Source: Lachnospiraceae bacterium
GTDB taxonomy: Bacteria > Bacillota > Clostridia > Lachnospirales > Lachnospiraceae
Assembly (NCBI GenBank): GCA_030526195.1
Contig: JAUNDG010000006.1
Span: 1-64,000, forward strand
Length of the DNA: 64,000 nt
Direction of reading: 5' to 3'
Every line of letters begins with the position of its first letter. Positions within the stretch are counted from its first letter, which is position 1. This document shows, in pieces, positions 8,518 to 17,609 of the stretch. The translations under genes and the position numbers were made by a program. The notes under the pieces were generated by a model. The model was given only the letters and a program-made list of their open reading frames with translations, searched no databases and was not told where the DNA came from.

Positions 8518-9705
8518 ATGCAGATCTATGTTGATAATGCGGCTACGACAAAAATGAGCGATGTAGCCATCAACGCCATGATTCCTTATATGAAGGAATG
8601 CTACGGCAATCCCTCCAGTCTTTACACCATCGGCCAGAAAGCCATGGAAGCTCTGACCGACGCCCGCGAACGGGTGGCCAAAGTCCTGGGCTGCGAACCC
8701 CGTGAGATCCTCTTCACCTCCGGCGGCAGCGAAGCCGACAATCAGGCTCTTATGTCCGCCGCGGCTCTGGGTGAAAAGAACGGCAAGAAACACATCATTT
8801 CCACAGCCTTTGAACATCACGCCATTCTTCATACATTAAAGAAGCTTGAGAAAATGGGCTTCGAGGTTGAACTTCTGGATGTTCATGAAAATGGCCTTGT
8901 GACCCCGGAACAGGTGGCCGCCGCCATCCGCCCGGATACCTGCCTGGTGACCATCATGTATGCCAACAACGAGATCGGCACCATTCAGCCCATCCGCGAG
9001 ATTGGGGCTGTCTGCCGTGAGAAGAAAGTCCTCTTCCACACCGATGCTGTTCAGGCTGTGGGCCATATCCCGGTCAATGTGAAGGACGACAACATCGACA
9101 TGCTGTCCCTTTCCGCTCATAAATTCCACGGCCCCAAGGGTTGCGGCGTGCTGTATTTCCGTAAAGGCATCCGCCTGACCAACATCATCGAGGGCGGTGC
9201 TCAGGAAAGAGGCAAACGTGCCGGTACCGAAAATGTCCCGGGCATCATGTCCATGACAGCCGCTCTGGAAGATGCCGTCGCTCACATCGATACCAACAAG
9301 GATCATCTCCTGGCCATGAGAGACCGTCTTATCGACGGTATCCTGGAGATCCCCCACAGCATCTTAAACGGTGATCGCACCTCCCGTCTGCCGGGCAACG
9401 TCAATATCTGCTTCGAGGGTATTGAAGGCGAATCCCTGCTGCTCCTCCTGGATGACAAGGGCATCAGCGCTTCCTCCGGCAGTGCCTGCACCTCCGGCTC
9501 CCTGGATCCGAGCCACGTGCTGCTGGCCATCGGCCGTCCTCACGAAGTGGCCCACGGTTCCTTACGTTTGTCCTTAAGCGACGACATCACAGCTGAGGAA
9601 GTGGATTACATCATCGCCTCCGTCAAGGAAGTGGTGGAACTCCTCAGAGGCATTTCTCCGGTCTGGCGTGATCTCATGGCCGGTAAGAAAGAATTCCATA
9701 TCTGA
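8518..9705 (+). CDS. iscS: Cysteine desulfurase (IscS/NifS family)
   Basis: PLP enzyme that removes sulfur from cysteine and passes it as persulfide to the IscU scaffold. The protein is 395 residues. It starts with the family signature YVDNAATT, has FEHHAIL (PLP-stacking His), the PLP lysine in [12 protein letters not shown] (about residue 200), and the persulfide-forming cysteine in [16 protein letters not shown] (about residue 324), with the long active-site loop of group I enzymes. The ribosome-binding site is GAAAGGAG. iscU follows after 113 bp and the regulator overlaps iscU, forming an isc-type operon in which the regulator is last rather than first. Confidence 0.95.
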   Translation: MQIYVDNAATTKMSDVAINAMIPYMKECYGNPSSLYTIGQKAMEALTDARERVAKVLGCEPREILFTSGGSEADNQALMSAAALGEKNGKKHIISTAFEHHAILHTLKKLEKMGFEVELLDVHENGLVTPEQVAAAIRPDTCLVTIMYANNEIGTIQPIREIGAVCREKKVLFHTDAVQAVGHIPVNVKDDNIDMLSLSAHKFHGPKGCGVLYFRKGIRLTNIIEGGAQERGKRAGTENVPGIMSMTAALEDAVAHIDTNKDHLLAMRDRLIDGILEIPHSILNGDRTSRLPGNVNICFEGIEGESLLLLLDDKGISASSGSACTSGSLDPSHVLLAIGRPHEVAHGSLRLSLSDDITAEEVDYIIASVKEVVELLRGISPVWRDLMAGKKEFHI

Positions 9706-9818
9706 TACACAACCCATTTTCAAGGCGGCATTGATCCCGCCGGATACGACAGCGAATCTGATTTATGATTTGCATTGATAATGAGAAGCATCGCAGATGA
9801 TGCAGAAAGAAGGTAATC

Positions 9819-10256
9819 ATGGCTTTATATAGCGAAAAAGTAATGGACCATTTCCGTAATCCCCGCAACGTCGGTGTGATTGAAGATGCCGATGGTGTCG
9901 GCGAAGTCGGTAATGCCAAGTGCGGCGACATCATGAAGATTTATCTGAAGATCAACGATGATGTGATCGAAGATTGCAAGTTCGAGACTTTCGGCTGCGG
10001 CAGCGCCATCGCTTCCAGCTCTATGGCCACCGAGCTCATCAAGGGTCAGCCCCTGTCAAAGGCTCTTGAGCTGACAAACAAAGCCGTCACAGAATCTCTG
10101 GGCGGTCTGCCGGCACACAAGATCCACTGCTCCGTTCTGGCTGAACAGGCCATCAAACGGGCCCTGCGCGACTATTATGACAAGAATGGCATCGACTATG
10201 ACCACGAACTGCTGGCCGACAAAGATGCCCACGAGGAAGGCGAAGAAGAAGAATGA
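9819..10256 (+). CDS. iscU: Iron-sulfur cluster scaffold IscU/NifU-N
   Basis: 145-residue scaffold on which Fe-S clusters are assembled from iron and IscS-derived sulfur. The three cluster-ligand cysteines are visible in AKCGDIMK (about residue 35), GCGSAIASSS (about 61) and HCSVLAEQAI (about 104). The C-terminus carries an acidic tail (EEGEEEE) beyond the usual ~130-residue core, which is common in clostridial homologues. The ribosome-binding site is GAAAGAAGG. The final ATGA overlaps the start of the downstream Rrf2 gene, so the two are translationally coupled. Confidence 0.95.
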   Translation: MALYSEKVMDHFRNPRNVGVIEDADGVGEVGNAKCGDIMKIYLKINDDVIEDCKFETFGCGSAIASSSMATELIKGQPLSKALELTNKAVTESLGGLPAHKIHCSVLAEQAIKRALRDYYDKNGIDYDHELLADKDAHEEGEEEE

Positions 10257-10696
10257 TTTCCACAAGAGGCCGTTATGCTCTGCGCGTTCTCATTTACCTG
10301 GCGGAGCATAGCAAGGATGAACGAATCCCGCTCAAAGCTATTTCTGCCAGCGAAGGTATTTCGCAGAAATATCTTGAGAGCATCATGACGACTCTGTCAA
10401 AGGCCGGGATGGTGGATGCCATCCACGGCAAGGGTGGCGGCTATAAACTGAACCGCACACCGGATCAGTACACCGTCGGCGAGCTCCTGCGGCTCACCGA
10501 GACCACACTGGCCCCGGTTTCCTGCCTGGGCAGCGCTGTCAATCCCTGCGAACGGGCTGACTCCTGCCGGACACTGCCGATCTGGATCAAGCTCAACAAG
10601 CTGATGAACGACTATCTCGACAGCGTGACCATCGAGGACCTGATGAACACCTCGCCCCAGTACGACGATAGCCTCTACTGGCCCTGCGGGCTGTAA
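10253..10696 (+). CDS. Rrf2 family regulator, IscR-like
   Basis: 147-residue winged-helix repressor. The N-terminus MISTRGRYALRVLIYLA and the recognition region ISASEGISQKYLESIMTTLSKAGMV are typical of the family. Cys91, Cys99 and Cys105 match the three cysteines that hold a [2Fe-2S] cluster in IscR, so it probably senses Fe-S status. CymR-type Rrf2 proteins, which sense cysteine through CysK, lack these cysteines; given the neighbouring cysK-metY genes a dual role cannot be excluded. It overlaps iscU by 4 bp. The likely target is the ACCTA-N9-TAGGT site at 8411-8429. Confidence 0.88.
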   Translation: MISTRGRYALRVLIYLAEHSKDERIPLKAISASEGISQKYLESIMTTLSKAGMVDAIHGKGGGYKLNRTPDQYTVGELLRLTETTLAPVSCLGSAVNPCERADSCRTLPIWIKLNKLMNDYLDSVTIEDLMNTSPQYDDSLYWPCGL

Positions 10697-10766
10697 GGCA
10701 GATAAAATAGTGCATCGGCCAACGGCAAAAACCCCATATCCGATGCCGGATATTAACAAGACAAGA

Positions 10767-10815
10767 AAAAACGGACATATCACCCGAATACATGGGTATA
10801 TGTCCGTTTTATATT
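10767..10815 (+). terminator. Terminator of the isc operon
   Basis: AAAACGGACATAT pairs with ATATGTCCGTTTT, with ACCC/GGGT pairing inside the loop, followed by a T-rich stretch. The A-rich 5' arm means it could also serve the minus strand. It lies 70 bp beyond the regulator stop. Confidence 0.85.
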
Positions 10816-10907
10816 TGTCTTCGTTTATTTCCCACATGAAGAATGAAGATTCTCATTCATTAACGATGCCAAACGATGCGAAGTTCTTCATCGATCTGCC
10901 ACCTGAA

Positions 10908-10979
10908 GCTATTACTTCAGGATTTCAAGCGAATCCGCCGCGCAAGCTATCACTTCAGGATTTCAAGCGAATCCGCCGC
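10908..10979. repeat. Duplicated 3' end of the lipoprotein gene
   Basis: A 35-bp segment covering the last codons and stop of the lipoprotein gene (10945-10979) recurs at 10908-10942 with a single mismatch. The offset is 37 bp. The outer copy is noncoding. This is the second case in the window of a gene end copied just beyond its own stop. Confidence 0.85.
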
Positions 10980-11897
10980 TGCCTGAATGATGGCCTCTTC
11001 TTTCAACACATTGGACACGGTGGTCCAGGCGGTCAGCTGATAATAGCGATTGCCGTCTTCCATGGTATAAAGCCAGTACACCACAGATTTGTCTTCATAA
11101 TCAGCGCTTAAACGAGTGCGCCGGGCTTCAAGTCCTGAGGCTGACAGGGTAATGGTTTGTGTTCCGTTCACCTGCATAGCGGTAAATGCCGGGTTTTCAG
11201 CGATCACCCGCACCAGTCGATCATTAAACTCCTCGAAATCCTTCACAAAGGAATCCGACTTGCTCTCGTAGGAGGCCAACAGGAACACCGCCTCTTCGTA
11301 AGCACCGGCCTTCAGCAGATAGGCTTCATCCGTTACGGCATCAAATTCGCTGGTAAGATCACGCCAGCTTTCCGGAAAATGCATCCGGATCGCCCCGTCA
11401 CGGCTGTCGATCTGCAGGGGCAGTAACAGGATTTCCTCCCCAAAGGGATCAACCGCCACACCCGTGTTGGATGCCTGCCCATTGTCGGATGTCTGACCAT
11501 TCTTGCCCTCTTCGGTGTTGCTCGGATCCGCCTCGCCTGTCAAAGCATCCGCGGAACTATTCTCGCCGACCTGGCCTTCGGTCCCGGTTGCGGCAGAATC
11601 CTCTGCACCGAACTGACCGTTCTCACCGCTACCGGAGGACGCTGTTCCCTCCGACGCACCAGCTGAAGTTTCCTTTCCATCGGAAGTAATATTTCCCGCA
11701 GACTGGCCATCTTCCGACTGATCACCAATTGACTGATCACCGGCAGACGCATGGCTATTCGATGATGCCTCACTTTGGGCATCGGCAGACTCAGAACCAC
11801 CCCTGCTGCCGGGCAGGGACAAACCGCCACAGCCGCTTATCGTCAGCGCTGTCGCCAGTAAAAATGTCAGTCCGATTGTCCCCTTGCGTAATCTCAT
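10950..11897 (-). CDS. Hypothetical lipoprotein with Ser/Gly/Glu-rich linker
   Basis: 315 residues. A lipoprotein signal peptide (positive start, hydrophobic stretch, lipobox TISGC with Cys at about residue 23) predicts attachment to the outer face of the membrane. Residues about 28-150 are low complexity, rich in Ser, Gly, Glu, Asp, Gln and Ala, and probably form a flexible spacer through the cell wall. The C-terminal ~160 residues form a globular domain with alternating hydrophobic residues (AIRMHFPESW, KSVVYWLYTMEDGNRYYQLTAW), similar in pattern to small PsbP/DcrB-like domains; that assignment is tentative. It is monocistronic. Gene function unknown. The linker is probably variable in length between strains. 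Confidence 0.75.
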   Translation of the reverse strand: MRLRKGTIGLTFLLATALTISGCGGLSLPGSRGGSESADAQSEASSNSHASAGDQSIGDQSEDGQSAGNITSDGKETSAGASEGTASSGSGENGQFGAEDSAATGTEGQVGENSSADALTGEADPSNTEEGKNGQTSDNGQASNTGVAVDPFGEEILLLPLQIDSRDGAIRMHFPESWRDLTSEFDAVTDEAYLLKAGAYEEAVFLLASYESKSDSFVKDFEEFNDRLVRVIAENPAFTAMQVNGTQTITLSASGLEARRTRLSADYEDKSVVYWLYTMEDGNRYYQLTAWTTVSNVLKEEAIIQAAADSLEILK

Positions 11898-12086
11898 ACC
11901 CTCGTCTCCCGAAGTTTTATAATATATTGGTCATCACGGAGCAGTCTTTCATCCGATAACGATGCCGATGGCTTCTCCCAGCCGCTTAAACCGGCTGATT
12001 GACACCATAATGATCTCAGCCGCTTCAATCAAAAATAATCTTGATCATTATCCTCTGACAGACTGTAACGGCAACATTTGCCGCCA

Positions 12087-12124
12087 GCAAAAGACAAAGA
12101 CACGGCTTTGCAGGCCGTGTCTTT
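12087..12124 (-). terminator. Terminator of purA
   Basis: AAAGACACGGC (12096-12106) and GCCGTGTCTTT (12114-12124) form an 11-bp perfect stem. Read on the minus strand it is followed by TGTCTTTTG. It lies 13 bp past the purA stop. The remaining gap to the lipoprotein start (11898-12086) shows no gene or clear signal. Confidence 0.85.
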
Positions 12125-12137
12125 GAGTGTGAATCCA

Positions 12138-13415
12138 TTATTTTCTGTAGATGATGTCCTCACGGCCCGGACCGTTGCTGACCATCTTGATCGGGAAGCC
12201 GATCTTTTCTTCGATGAATTCGATATAGTTGCGGCATTCAGCCGGCAGTTCTTCGTAGTTGCGGATACCGCGGATGTCTGTCTTCCAGCCCGGCAGAACT
12301 GTCAGGACCGGTTTGGCCTTCTTAAGCAGAGCTGTTGTCGGGAAGTCTTCTGTGACTACACCGTCGATTTCATAGCCTGTGCAGACCGGAATCTCATCCA
12401 GGTAGCTTAAGGCATCGAGAACAGTCATAACGACTTCTGTGGCACCCTGCAGACGGCAACCATACTTGGAAGCCACTGTGTCATACCAGCCCATACGTCT
12501 CGGACGACCTGTTGTGGCACCGTATTCACCCTTATCACCGCCGCGCTTTCTCAGTTCTTCAGCTTCATCGCCGAAAATTTCGGAAACGAATTCACCGGCA
12601 CCCACAGCGCTGGAGTAAGCCTTTGTGACAACCACGATGCGCTTGATTTCATAGGGCGGCACACCGGCACCGACAGCACCGAAAGAAGCCAGAGTGTGGC
12701 TTGAAGTCACCATCGGGTAGATACCGTGATCCGGATCCTTCATGGTACCCAGCTGACCTTCCAGAAGGATGTTCTTACCTTCCTTCATGGCATTCCACAG
12801 ATACAGGGAAACATCGTCAACATAGGGCTCCAGCATAGCCTTATAAGAGGCCAGCTCTTCCATGATGTCGTCAACCTTCAGCAGCGGTTTGTGATACAGG
12901 TGCTCCAGAAGGACATTTTTCTTTTCGCAGATGCCTTCGACCTTTTCACGCAGGGCTTCCATATCCTGAAGTTCGCTGACCTGAATACCGATCTTGGCGT
13001 ATTTATCTGAATAGAAGGGCGCGATACCGGACTTAGTGGAACCGAAAGCCTTACCGGACAGTCTTTCCTCTTCATATTCGTCAAATAAGATGTGATAGGA
13101 CATCACCATCTGCGCTCTGTCAGACACCTTGATCTTCGGTGTGGGCACACCGCCGGCCTCGACTTCCTTGATCTCGCCGAAAAGCTTCGGCACGTTCAGA
13201 GCCACACCGTTGCCGATGACAGAGGTGGTGTGATCATAGAAGACACCTGACGGCAGTGTGTGCAGAGCGAATCTGCCGTAATTGTTGACGATGGTGTGAC
13301 CGGCATTTGCACCGCCCTGGAAACGGACGATAATATCGGCTTTTTCAGCCAGCATATCCGTGATCTTACCCTTGCCTTCATCGCCCCAGTTTGCGCCTAC
13401 TACAGCTGTTACCAT
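12138..13415 (-). CDS. purA: Adenylosuccinate synthetase
   Basis: Catalyses IMP + aspartate + GTP to adenylosuccinate, the first step of AMP synthesis from IMP. The 425-residue protein starts with the signature VGANWGDEGKGKITDML (GTP/IMP-binding loop with catalytic Asp), followed by FQGGANAGHT and GRFALHTLPSG with the catalytic His, and ends with the LSNGPGREDII-like region (MVSNGPGREDI). Ribosome-binding site AAGGAGG. purB is 18 bp upstream on the same strand, so the two consecutive AMP-branch enzymes form a dicistron. Confidence 0.96.
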   Translation of the reverse strand: MVTAVVGANWGDEGKGKITDMLAEKADIIVRFQGGANAGHTIVNNYGRFALHTLPSGVFYDHTTSVIGNGVALNVPKLFGEIKEVEAGGVPTPKIKVSDRAQMVMSYHILFDEYEEERLSGKAFGSTKSGIAPFYSDKYAKIGIQVSELQDMEALREKVEGICEKKNVLLEHLYHKPLLKVDDIMEELASYKAMLEPYVDDVSLYLWNAMKEGKNILLEGQLGTMKDPDHGIYPMVTSSHTLASFGAVGAGVPPYEIKRIVVVTKAYSSAVGAGEFVSEIFGDEAEELRKRGGDKGEYGATTGRPRRMGWYDTVASKYGCRLQGATEVVMTVLDALSYLDEIPVCTGYEIDGVVTEDFPTTALLKKAKPVLTVLPGWKTDIRGIRNYEELPAECRNYIEFIEEKIGFPIKMVSNGPGREDIIYRK

Positions 13416-13433
13416 TTGTGAACCTCCTTATGA

Positions 13434-14867
13434 TCATACCGTGATATCCGCACCCATACCCAGGACAGCCTTATTGGCTTCCAGGATCGGTGCGATCACT
13501 GTTTCAAGATACTTAGTGACCTGTTCCGGTGAACGTCCCACGTATTTCTTCGGATCCATGGAAGCGTTCAGTTCCTCAAGAGTCAGACCGAATGCCGGAT
13601 CGGCGGCGATCAGCTCGAGGAGATTATTATCAAGGCCCTCTTCCTTCACGCGGCGACCCGCCTGCATGGAAAGACCTCTGATTCTTTCGTGAAGTTCCTG
13701 ACGGTCACCGCCCTTCTTGACGGCATCCATCATGATATTTTCTGTGGCCATGAAGGGCAGCTCGGCCAGCATATGCTTTTCGATGACCTTCGGATAGACC
13801 ACCAGACCATCCACCACATTAAGCAGAAGGTCCAGCACACCGTCGATGGTGAGGAACCCTTCCGCCACGGAAAGACGTCTGTTGGCGGAATCATCCAGCG
13901 TTCTTTCGAACCACTGAACGGATGAGGTGATGGCACTGTTCATGACATCAGACAGCACATAACGTGACAGACCGGAAATGCGTTCGCAGCGCATGGGATT
14001 GCGCTTGTAAGCCATGGCGGATGACCCGATCTGGCTCTTTTCGAAGGGCTCTTCGATCTCCTTCTCGTGCTGCAGAAGACGGATATCCGTGGAGAACTTG
14101 GTGGCGCTGGCAGCGATGCCGGCCAGGACATTCAGCACACGGGTGTCCACCTTACGGGAATAGGTCTGGCCCGAAACCGGTACGCAGCCCGCAAAACCCA
14201 TTTTCTCAGCGATCATGGGATCCAGCTTTTCGCACTTGTCATGATCGCCTTCAAACAGTTCAAGGAAAGAGGCCTGAGTGCCGGTGGTCCCCTTGGAACC
14301 CAACAGCTTCAGGGAATTCCGCACATACTCAAGATCCTCAAGATCCATCACAAATTCATTGAGCCACAGGGAAGCTCGCTTACCTACAGTGGTGGGCTGA
14401 GCCGGCTGGAAATGAGTATACCCCAGACACGGCAGCGCCTTGTAGGTATCGGCAAAATCCGCCAGCTTGGCAATGACATTCACCAGCTTCTTGTGCACCA
14501 GATCCAGCGCATCCCGCATGATGATCACGTCCGTGTTGTCACCGACATAGCAGGAAGTGGCCCCCAGGTGAATGATGCCCTTGGCCTTCGGACACTGCAG
14601 ACCGTAGGCATACACATGGGACATAACGTCGTGGCGCACCACCTTTTCACGGGCTTTGGCCTCTTCGTAATTCACATCGTCCACATGCGCCTTCAGCTCG
14701 GCGATCTGTTCGTCCGTGATCTCAAGCCCCAGCTCCTTTTCTGTCTCGGCCAGAGCCACCCACAGACGACGCCAGGTTGTAAATTTCTTTTCAGATGAGA
14801 AAATGTACTGCATATCCGCTGAGGCGTAACGGCCTGACAGCGGGCTGACATATTTATTTTCGTTCAC
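13434..14867 (-). CDS. purB: Adenylosuccinate lyase
   Basis: Fumarase/aspartase superfamily lyase that releases fumarate from adenylosuccinate and from SAICAR. The protein is 477 residues, the long form common in Clostridia. The start is a GTG at 14867, after AAAAGGGGATATT; the Arg-rich frame further upstream is not part of the family. Landmarks: SPLSGRYAS at the start, HLGATSCYVGDNTD, THFQPAQPTTVGKR with catalytic His, and the superfamily signature GSSAMAYKRNPMRCERI (about residue 280). It is transcribed with purA from a promoter at 14967-14995. Confidence 0.95.
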   Translation of the reverse strand: MNENKYVSPLSGRYASADMQYIFSSEKKFTTWRRLWVALAETEKELGLEITDEQIAELKAHVDDVNYEEAKAREKVVRHDVMSHVYAYGLQCPKAKGIIHLGATSCYVGDNTDVIIMRDALDLVHKKLVNVIAKLADFADTYKALPCLGYTHFQPAQPTTVGKRASLWLNEFVMDLEDLEYVRNSLKLLGSKGTTGTQASFLELFEGDHDKCEKLDPMIAEKMGFAGCVPVSGQTYSRKVDTRVLNVLAGIAASATKFSTDIRLLQHEKEIEEPFEKSQIGSSAMAYKRNPMRCERISGLSRYVLSDVMNSAITSSVQWFERTLDDSANRRLSVAEGFLTIDGVLDLLLNVVDGLVVYPKVIEKHMLAELPFMATENIMMDAVKKGGDRQELHERIRGLSMQAGRRVKEEGLDNNLLELIAADPAFGLTLEELNASMDPKKYVGRSPEQVTKYLETVIAPILEANKAVLGMGADITV

Positions 14868-14966
14868 AATATCCCCTTTTCGGCGAATCAACCGCCGCAA
14901 TAATTTCGGACACACGAAAGCGGCAAGGGCCCTACGCCTTCGCCGGCTTCGTTTTTTAACCACGTT

Positions 14967-14995
14967 ATTTTACACCAAAAATGGCTTATTTGCAA
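14967..14995 (-). promoter_or_regulatory. Promoter of purB-purA
   Basis: Minus strand TTGCAA (14990-14995), 17-bp spacer, TAAAAT (14967-14972), about 100 bp before the GTG start. The leader is GC-rich (GAAGCCGGCGAAGGCG) but I could not fit a purine riboswitch to it. Confidence 0.6.
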
Positions 14996-15062
14996 GGTTC
15001 TCGCCCTCTCGACGCCTCACAGTATCCCGTCTCTTAATCGCCAGATTCATGTGCTTTTTGAC

Positions 15063-15150
15063 GAAAATGGGGCTGCCAAAGCGCATCATGCTCCGCCCTG
15101 CCCCGCCGTCCAAACGCCGACCGGGCCATTTGACGAAAATGAGGTGTCGG
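15063..15150 (+). repeat. Two direct copies of the GAAAATG element
   Basis: Between purB and the ABC transporter, GACGAAAATGGGGCTGCC (core at 15063) and TTTGACGAAAATGAGGTG (core at 15135) occur 72 bp apart on the same strand. No gene or terminator is obvious in 14996-15157; the elements are the only recognisable structure. Confidence 0.7.
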
Positions 15151-15157
15151 ATGCTTA

Positions 15158-15922
15158 TCAGTCCTGCGCCGCTGCGTAACGCCCCAGGAATTCCCGGATA
15201 CGCTGCTCGCTTGATTCGAAGACCTCCTGCGGCGTGCCTTCAACAGCCACGTAACCCTTATCCATGAAAATGACTCTGTCTGAGATATCACGGGCAAACT
15301 GCATCTCATGGGTCACGATGACCATGGTGATGTTAAGCTCGGCCAGAGACTTGATGACCTTCAGCACCTCGCCGGTGAGCTCCGGATCCAGCGCTGAGGT
15401 GGGCTCGTCAAAGAAGAGCACCTTCGGGTTGAGGGCCAGGGCCCGGGCGATGGCCACACGCTGACACTGACCACCGGATAACTGGCAGGGATAAGCATTT
15501 TCCTTATCCGCCAGATCCATTTTCTTTAAAAGATCACGGGCCGCCTCGATTGCCTTATCCTTCGGCTCCTTGCGGACCATGATGGGGGCGTCGATGATAT
15601 TCTGAAGCACGCTTCTGTGGGGGAAGAGATTGAAGTTCTGGAACACCATACCGTAATAACCGTTGATGCGCTTCAGATCCTGGGGCTGAGCATACACCAC
15701 CTGGCCATTCTCGGTCCAGGCGGCTTTCTCACCCAGATAGCTGATGGAACCGCTGTCGATGGTCTCCAGCATGGTGGCGCAGCGCAGGGCTGTTGTCTTA
15801 CCGGAACCGCTGCGGCCGATGATGGACAGGATCTCGCCCTCTTCCACGTTCAGAGAAATGTCATGGAGGACACATTTGTCTCCGAAGCTCTTTTTGATAT
15901 TGTTGACTTCCAAAAGGCTCAT
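15158..15922 (-). CDS. Polar amino-acid ABC transporter ATP-binding protein
   Basis: 254-residue ATPase of the PAAT (GlnQ/ArtP-like) family, which energises uptake of polar amino acids at the inner face of the membrane. Walker A is GRSGSGKTT (about 36-44), the signature is [15 protein letters not shown] (about 145-159), Walker B is [14 protein letters not shown], and the switch His is in VTHEM. It is the last gene of a binding protein-permease-ATPase operon, 12 bp after the permease. The exact amino acid cannot be read from the sequence; glutamine, arginine and cystine are the commonest. Ribosome-binding site AAAGGAGGAA. Confidence 0.93.
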   Translation of the reverse strand: MSLLEVNNIKKSFGDKCVLHDISLNVEEGEILSIIGRSGSGKTTALRCATMLETIDSGSISYLGEKAAWTENGQVVYAQPQDLKRINGYYGMVFQNFNLFPHRSVLQNIIDAPIMVRKEPKDKAIEAARDLLKKMDLADKENAYPCQLSGGQCQRVAIARALALNPKVLFFDEPTSALDPELTGEVLKVIKSLAELNITMVIVTHEMQFARDISDRVIFMDKGYVAVEGTPQEVFESSEQRIREFLGRYAAAQD

Positions 15923-15934
15923 GATGTTCCTCCT

Positions 15935-16582
15935 TTAATGATAATAGTCCATCTTCTTCTCGATGCGCTCCATAACGAAGGCCACGATGTAGTTGAAGAT
16001 ATAGTAGAAAACGCCGGCTGCCACAAGCGGCATGATGGTAGTCTGAGCCGCGGCGATCTGCTTGGCCAGCGCAAACATTTCCACATAGGAAACGGAATAG
16101 ACCAGGGATGTATCCTTGACCAGAGTGATGACCTCGTTGGTGACGGAGGGCATGATGATCTTCATGACCTGCGGCAGCACGATGTGCATAAAGGTCTGAG
16201 CCTTGCTGTAACCCAGGATATGGGCGGCTTCATACTGACCCTTCGGAATGGATTCGATACCGGAACGGTAGATTTCCGCAAAGTAAGCAGCATAGTTCAC
16301 CGAACAGCCGATGATGACGGCGGTGAATTTGTAGCCGCTGATGTTTGCTCCGAAAAGATAGTAGGGACCGAAATACCACAGCAGAAGCTGAAGCATCAGC
16401 GGGGTACCACGCATGACGGAAATGTAGATCTTGACCAGCGCGGACAGGGGTTTAAAGCGGCTGGCCCGGCCAAAATAGACCAGAAGGCCAAGGGGCAGTG
16501 AGAAAAGCAGGACCAGAACGAAAATAAGGACTGTCTGGCCAAACCCTCCCAGCAGCTGAAGCAGCATCGTCTGCAGATTCAT
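15935..16582 (-). CDS. Polar amino-acid ABC transporter permease
   Basis: 215-residue inner-membrane subunit of the HisM/GlnP family, with about five hydrophobic helices. The EAA-type loop that docks on the ATPase is seen around EAAHILGYSKAQTFMHIVLPQ (about 138-158, quoted in parts: EAAHILG, FMHIVLPQ). Only one permease gene is present, so the channel should be a homodimer. Ribosome-binding site GGAGG. A hairpin separates it from the upstream binding-protein gene. Confidence 0.92.
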   Translation of the reverse strand: MNLQTMLLQLLGGFGQTVLIFVLVLLFSLPLGLLVYFGRASRFKPLSALVKIYISVMRGTPLMLQLLLWYFGPYYLFGANISGYKFTAVIIGCSVNYAAYFAEIYRSGIESIPKGQYEAAHILGYSKAQTFMHIVLPQVMKIIMPSVTNEVITLVKDTSLVYSVSYVEMFALAKQIAAAQTTIMPLVAAGVFYYIFNYIVAFVMERIEKKMDYYH

Positions 16583-16621
16583 AAAACATACCTCCGTGAA
16601 CTGTTTTAACAGTAATCGCGA

Positions 16622-16651
16622 AAATATCCGGCATCGGATTCCCGATGCCGG
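16622..16651 (-). terminator. Intra-operon terminator after the binding-protein gene
   Basis: TCCGGCATCGG (16627-16637) and CCGATGCCGGA (16641-16651) form an 11-bp perfect stem with a 3-nt loop; on the minus strand TATTTTCG follows. It lies between the binding protein and the permease, where partial termination commonly gives an excess of binding protein. Confidence 0.75.
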
Positions 16652-16734
16652 ACAAAAGTTCTTGTTAACGGATCATCCGTTTGTATCATACCCTTTTTCG
16701 GGCTTTTTTGAAATGCCTGATGCGGTATCTTTTT

Positions 16735-17532
16735 TTATTCAGCCTTCAGAGAGACCATGTCGGCGATACCGTATTTTTCGGCCAGTTCAGCGACTGTACC
16801 ATCTTTAGCCAGAGCGGCCAGATCCTTGTTGACTGTGTCAGCCAGTGTCTGGTTGCCTTTCTTGAAACCGACAGCGTATTCTTCAGCGTTCAGAGCATCA
16901 TCCAGCATAACGAAGCCATCGCCTCTGGAGTTGATCTGATACTTGGCAACACCGATATCGATAGCCAGAGCGTCAAGAGCGCCGGCCTGCAGTTCTGTGA
17001 AAGCTGTGTTGTAATCAGCGAACTGGTCAAGTGAAGCGAATGTGGCGGACAGTTCAGCCTGGTCGCCTTCAAGAACATCTAAAGCGGCAGAAGCCTGCTG
17101 AACACCGACCTTCTTACCGGCCAGATCGTCAAAAGAGGCGATACCGGAATCTGCGGCCACAACCATAACCTGAGAGTTATCAACGTAAGACACTGAGAAT
17201 GTGTAGTCATCTTCACGGCCGTTGCGTGTGAAACCGTTCCAGATGCAGTCGATGGCGCCGGAGTTCAGCTCGGCATCCTTGGAATCCCAGTTGATCGGTT
17301 TCTTTTCCAGCTTCCAGCCTTCCATTTCGCAGACAGCTTCAGCCAGTTCAAGGTCGAAGCCTGTGTATTCGCCATTTTCATCCATGTAGCCATAGGGCGG
17401 ATACTCAGCATCGAAACCAACGGTCAGTACGCCGTCTTCAACACCTGTTTCAACCTTATTGGAGGCACCACAGCCTGCCAGACCTGCTACCATAAGAACT
17501 GCCATGGCAGCTGCCATAAACTTTTTCATCAT
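16735..17532 (-). CDS. Amino-acid ABC transporter substrate-binding lipoprotein
   Basis: 265-residue SBP_bac_3 (cluster 3) lipoprotein. The signal peptide ends in a lipobox LAGC (Cys about residue 21). The start of the mature fold, LTVGFDAEYPPYGYMDENGEYTGFDLE (given here as LTVGFDAEYPPYG and GFDLELAEAVC), is the classic PAAT-binding-protein signature, with GRxDDYTFS (NGREDDYTFSVSY) and AIDIGVAKY later. It captures the amino acid outside the membrane and delivers it to the downstream permease. It is the first gene of the operon and has its own strong promoter at 17610-17638. Confidence 0.93.
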   Translation of the reverse strand: MMKKFMAAAMAVLMVAGLAGCGASNKVETGVEDGVLTVGFDAEYPPYGYMDENGEYTGFDLELAEAVCEMEGWKLEKKPINWDSKDAELNSGAIDCIWNGFTRNGREDDYTFSVSYVDNSQVMVVAADSGIASFDDLAGKKVGVQQASAALDVLEGDQAELSATFASLDQFADYNTAFTELQAGALDALAIDIGVAKYQINSRGDGFVMLDDALNAEEYAVGFKKGNQTLADTVNKDLAALAKDGTVAELAEKYGIADMVSLKAE

Positions 17533-17609
17533 AATATCTTCCCTCTCCTTTGTTCATCCCGCAGGATGATGATTAACATTTTATCGCTTTACTACGGTAA
17601 AGCAAAGTC

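Noticed and set aside
14868-15157. Purine riboswitch upstream of purB
   Set aside because: The conserved loop-loop and three-way-junction bases of the purine aptamer could not be placed; only a promoter and GAAAATG elements are seen.
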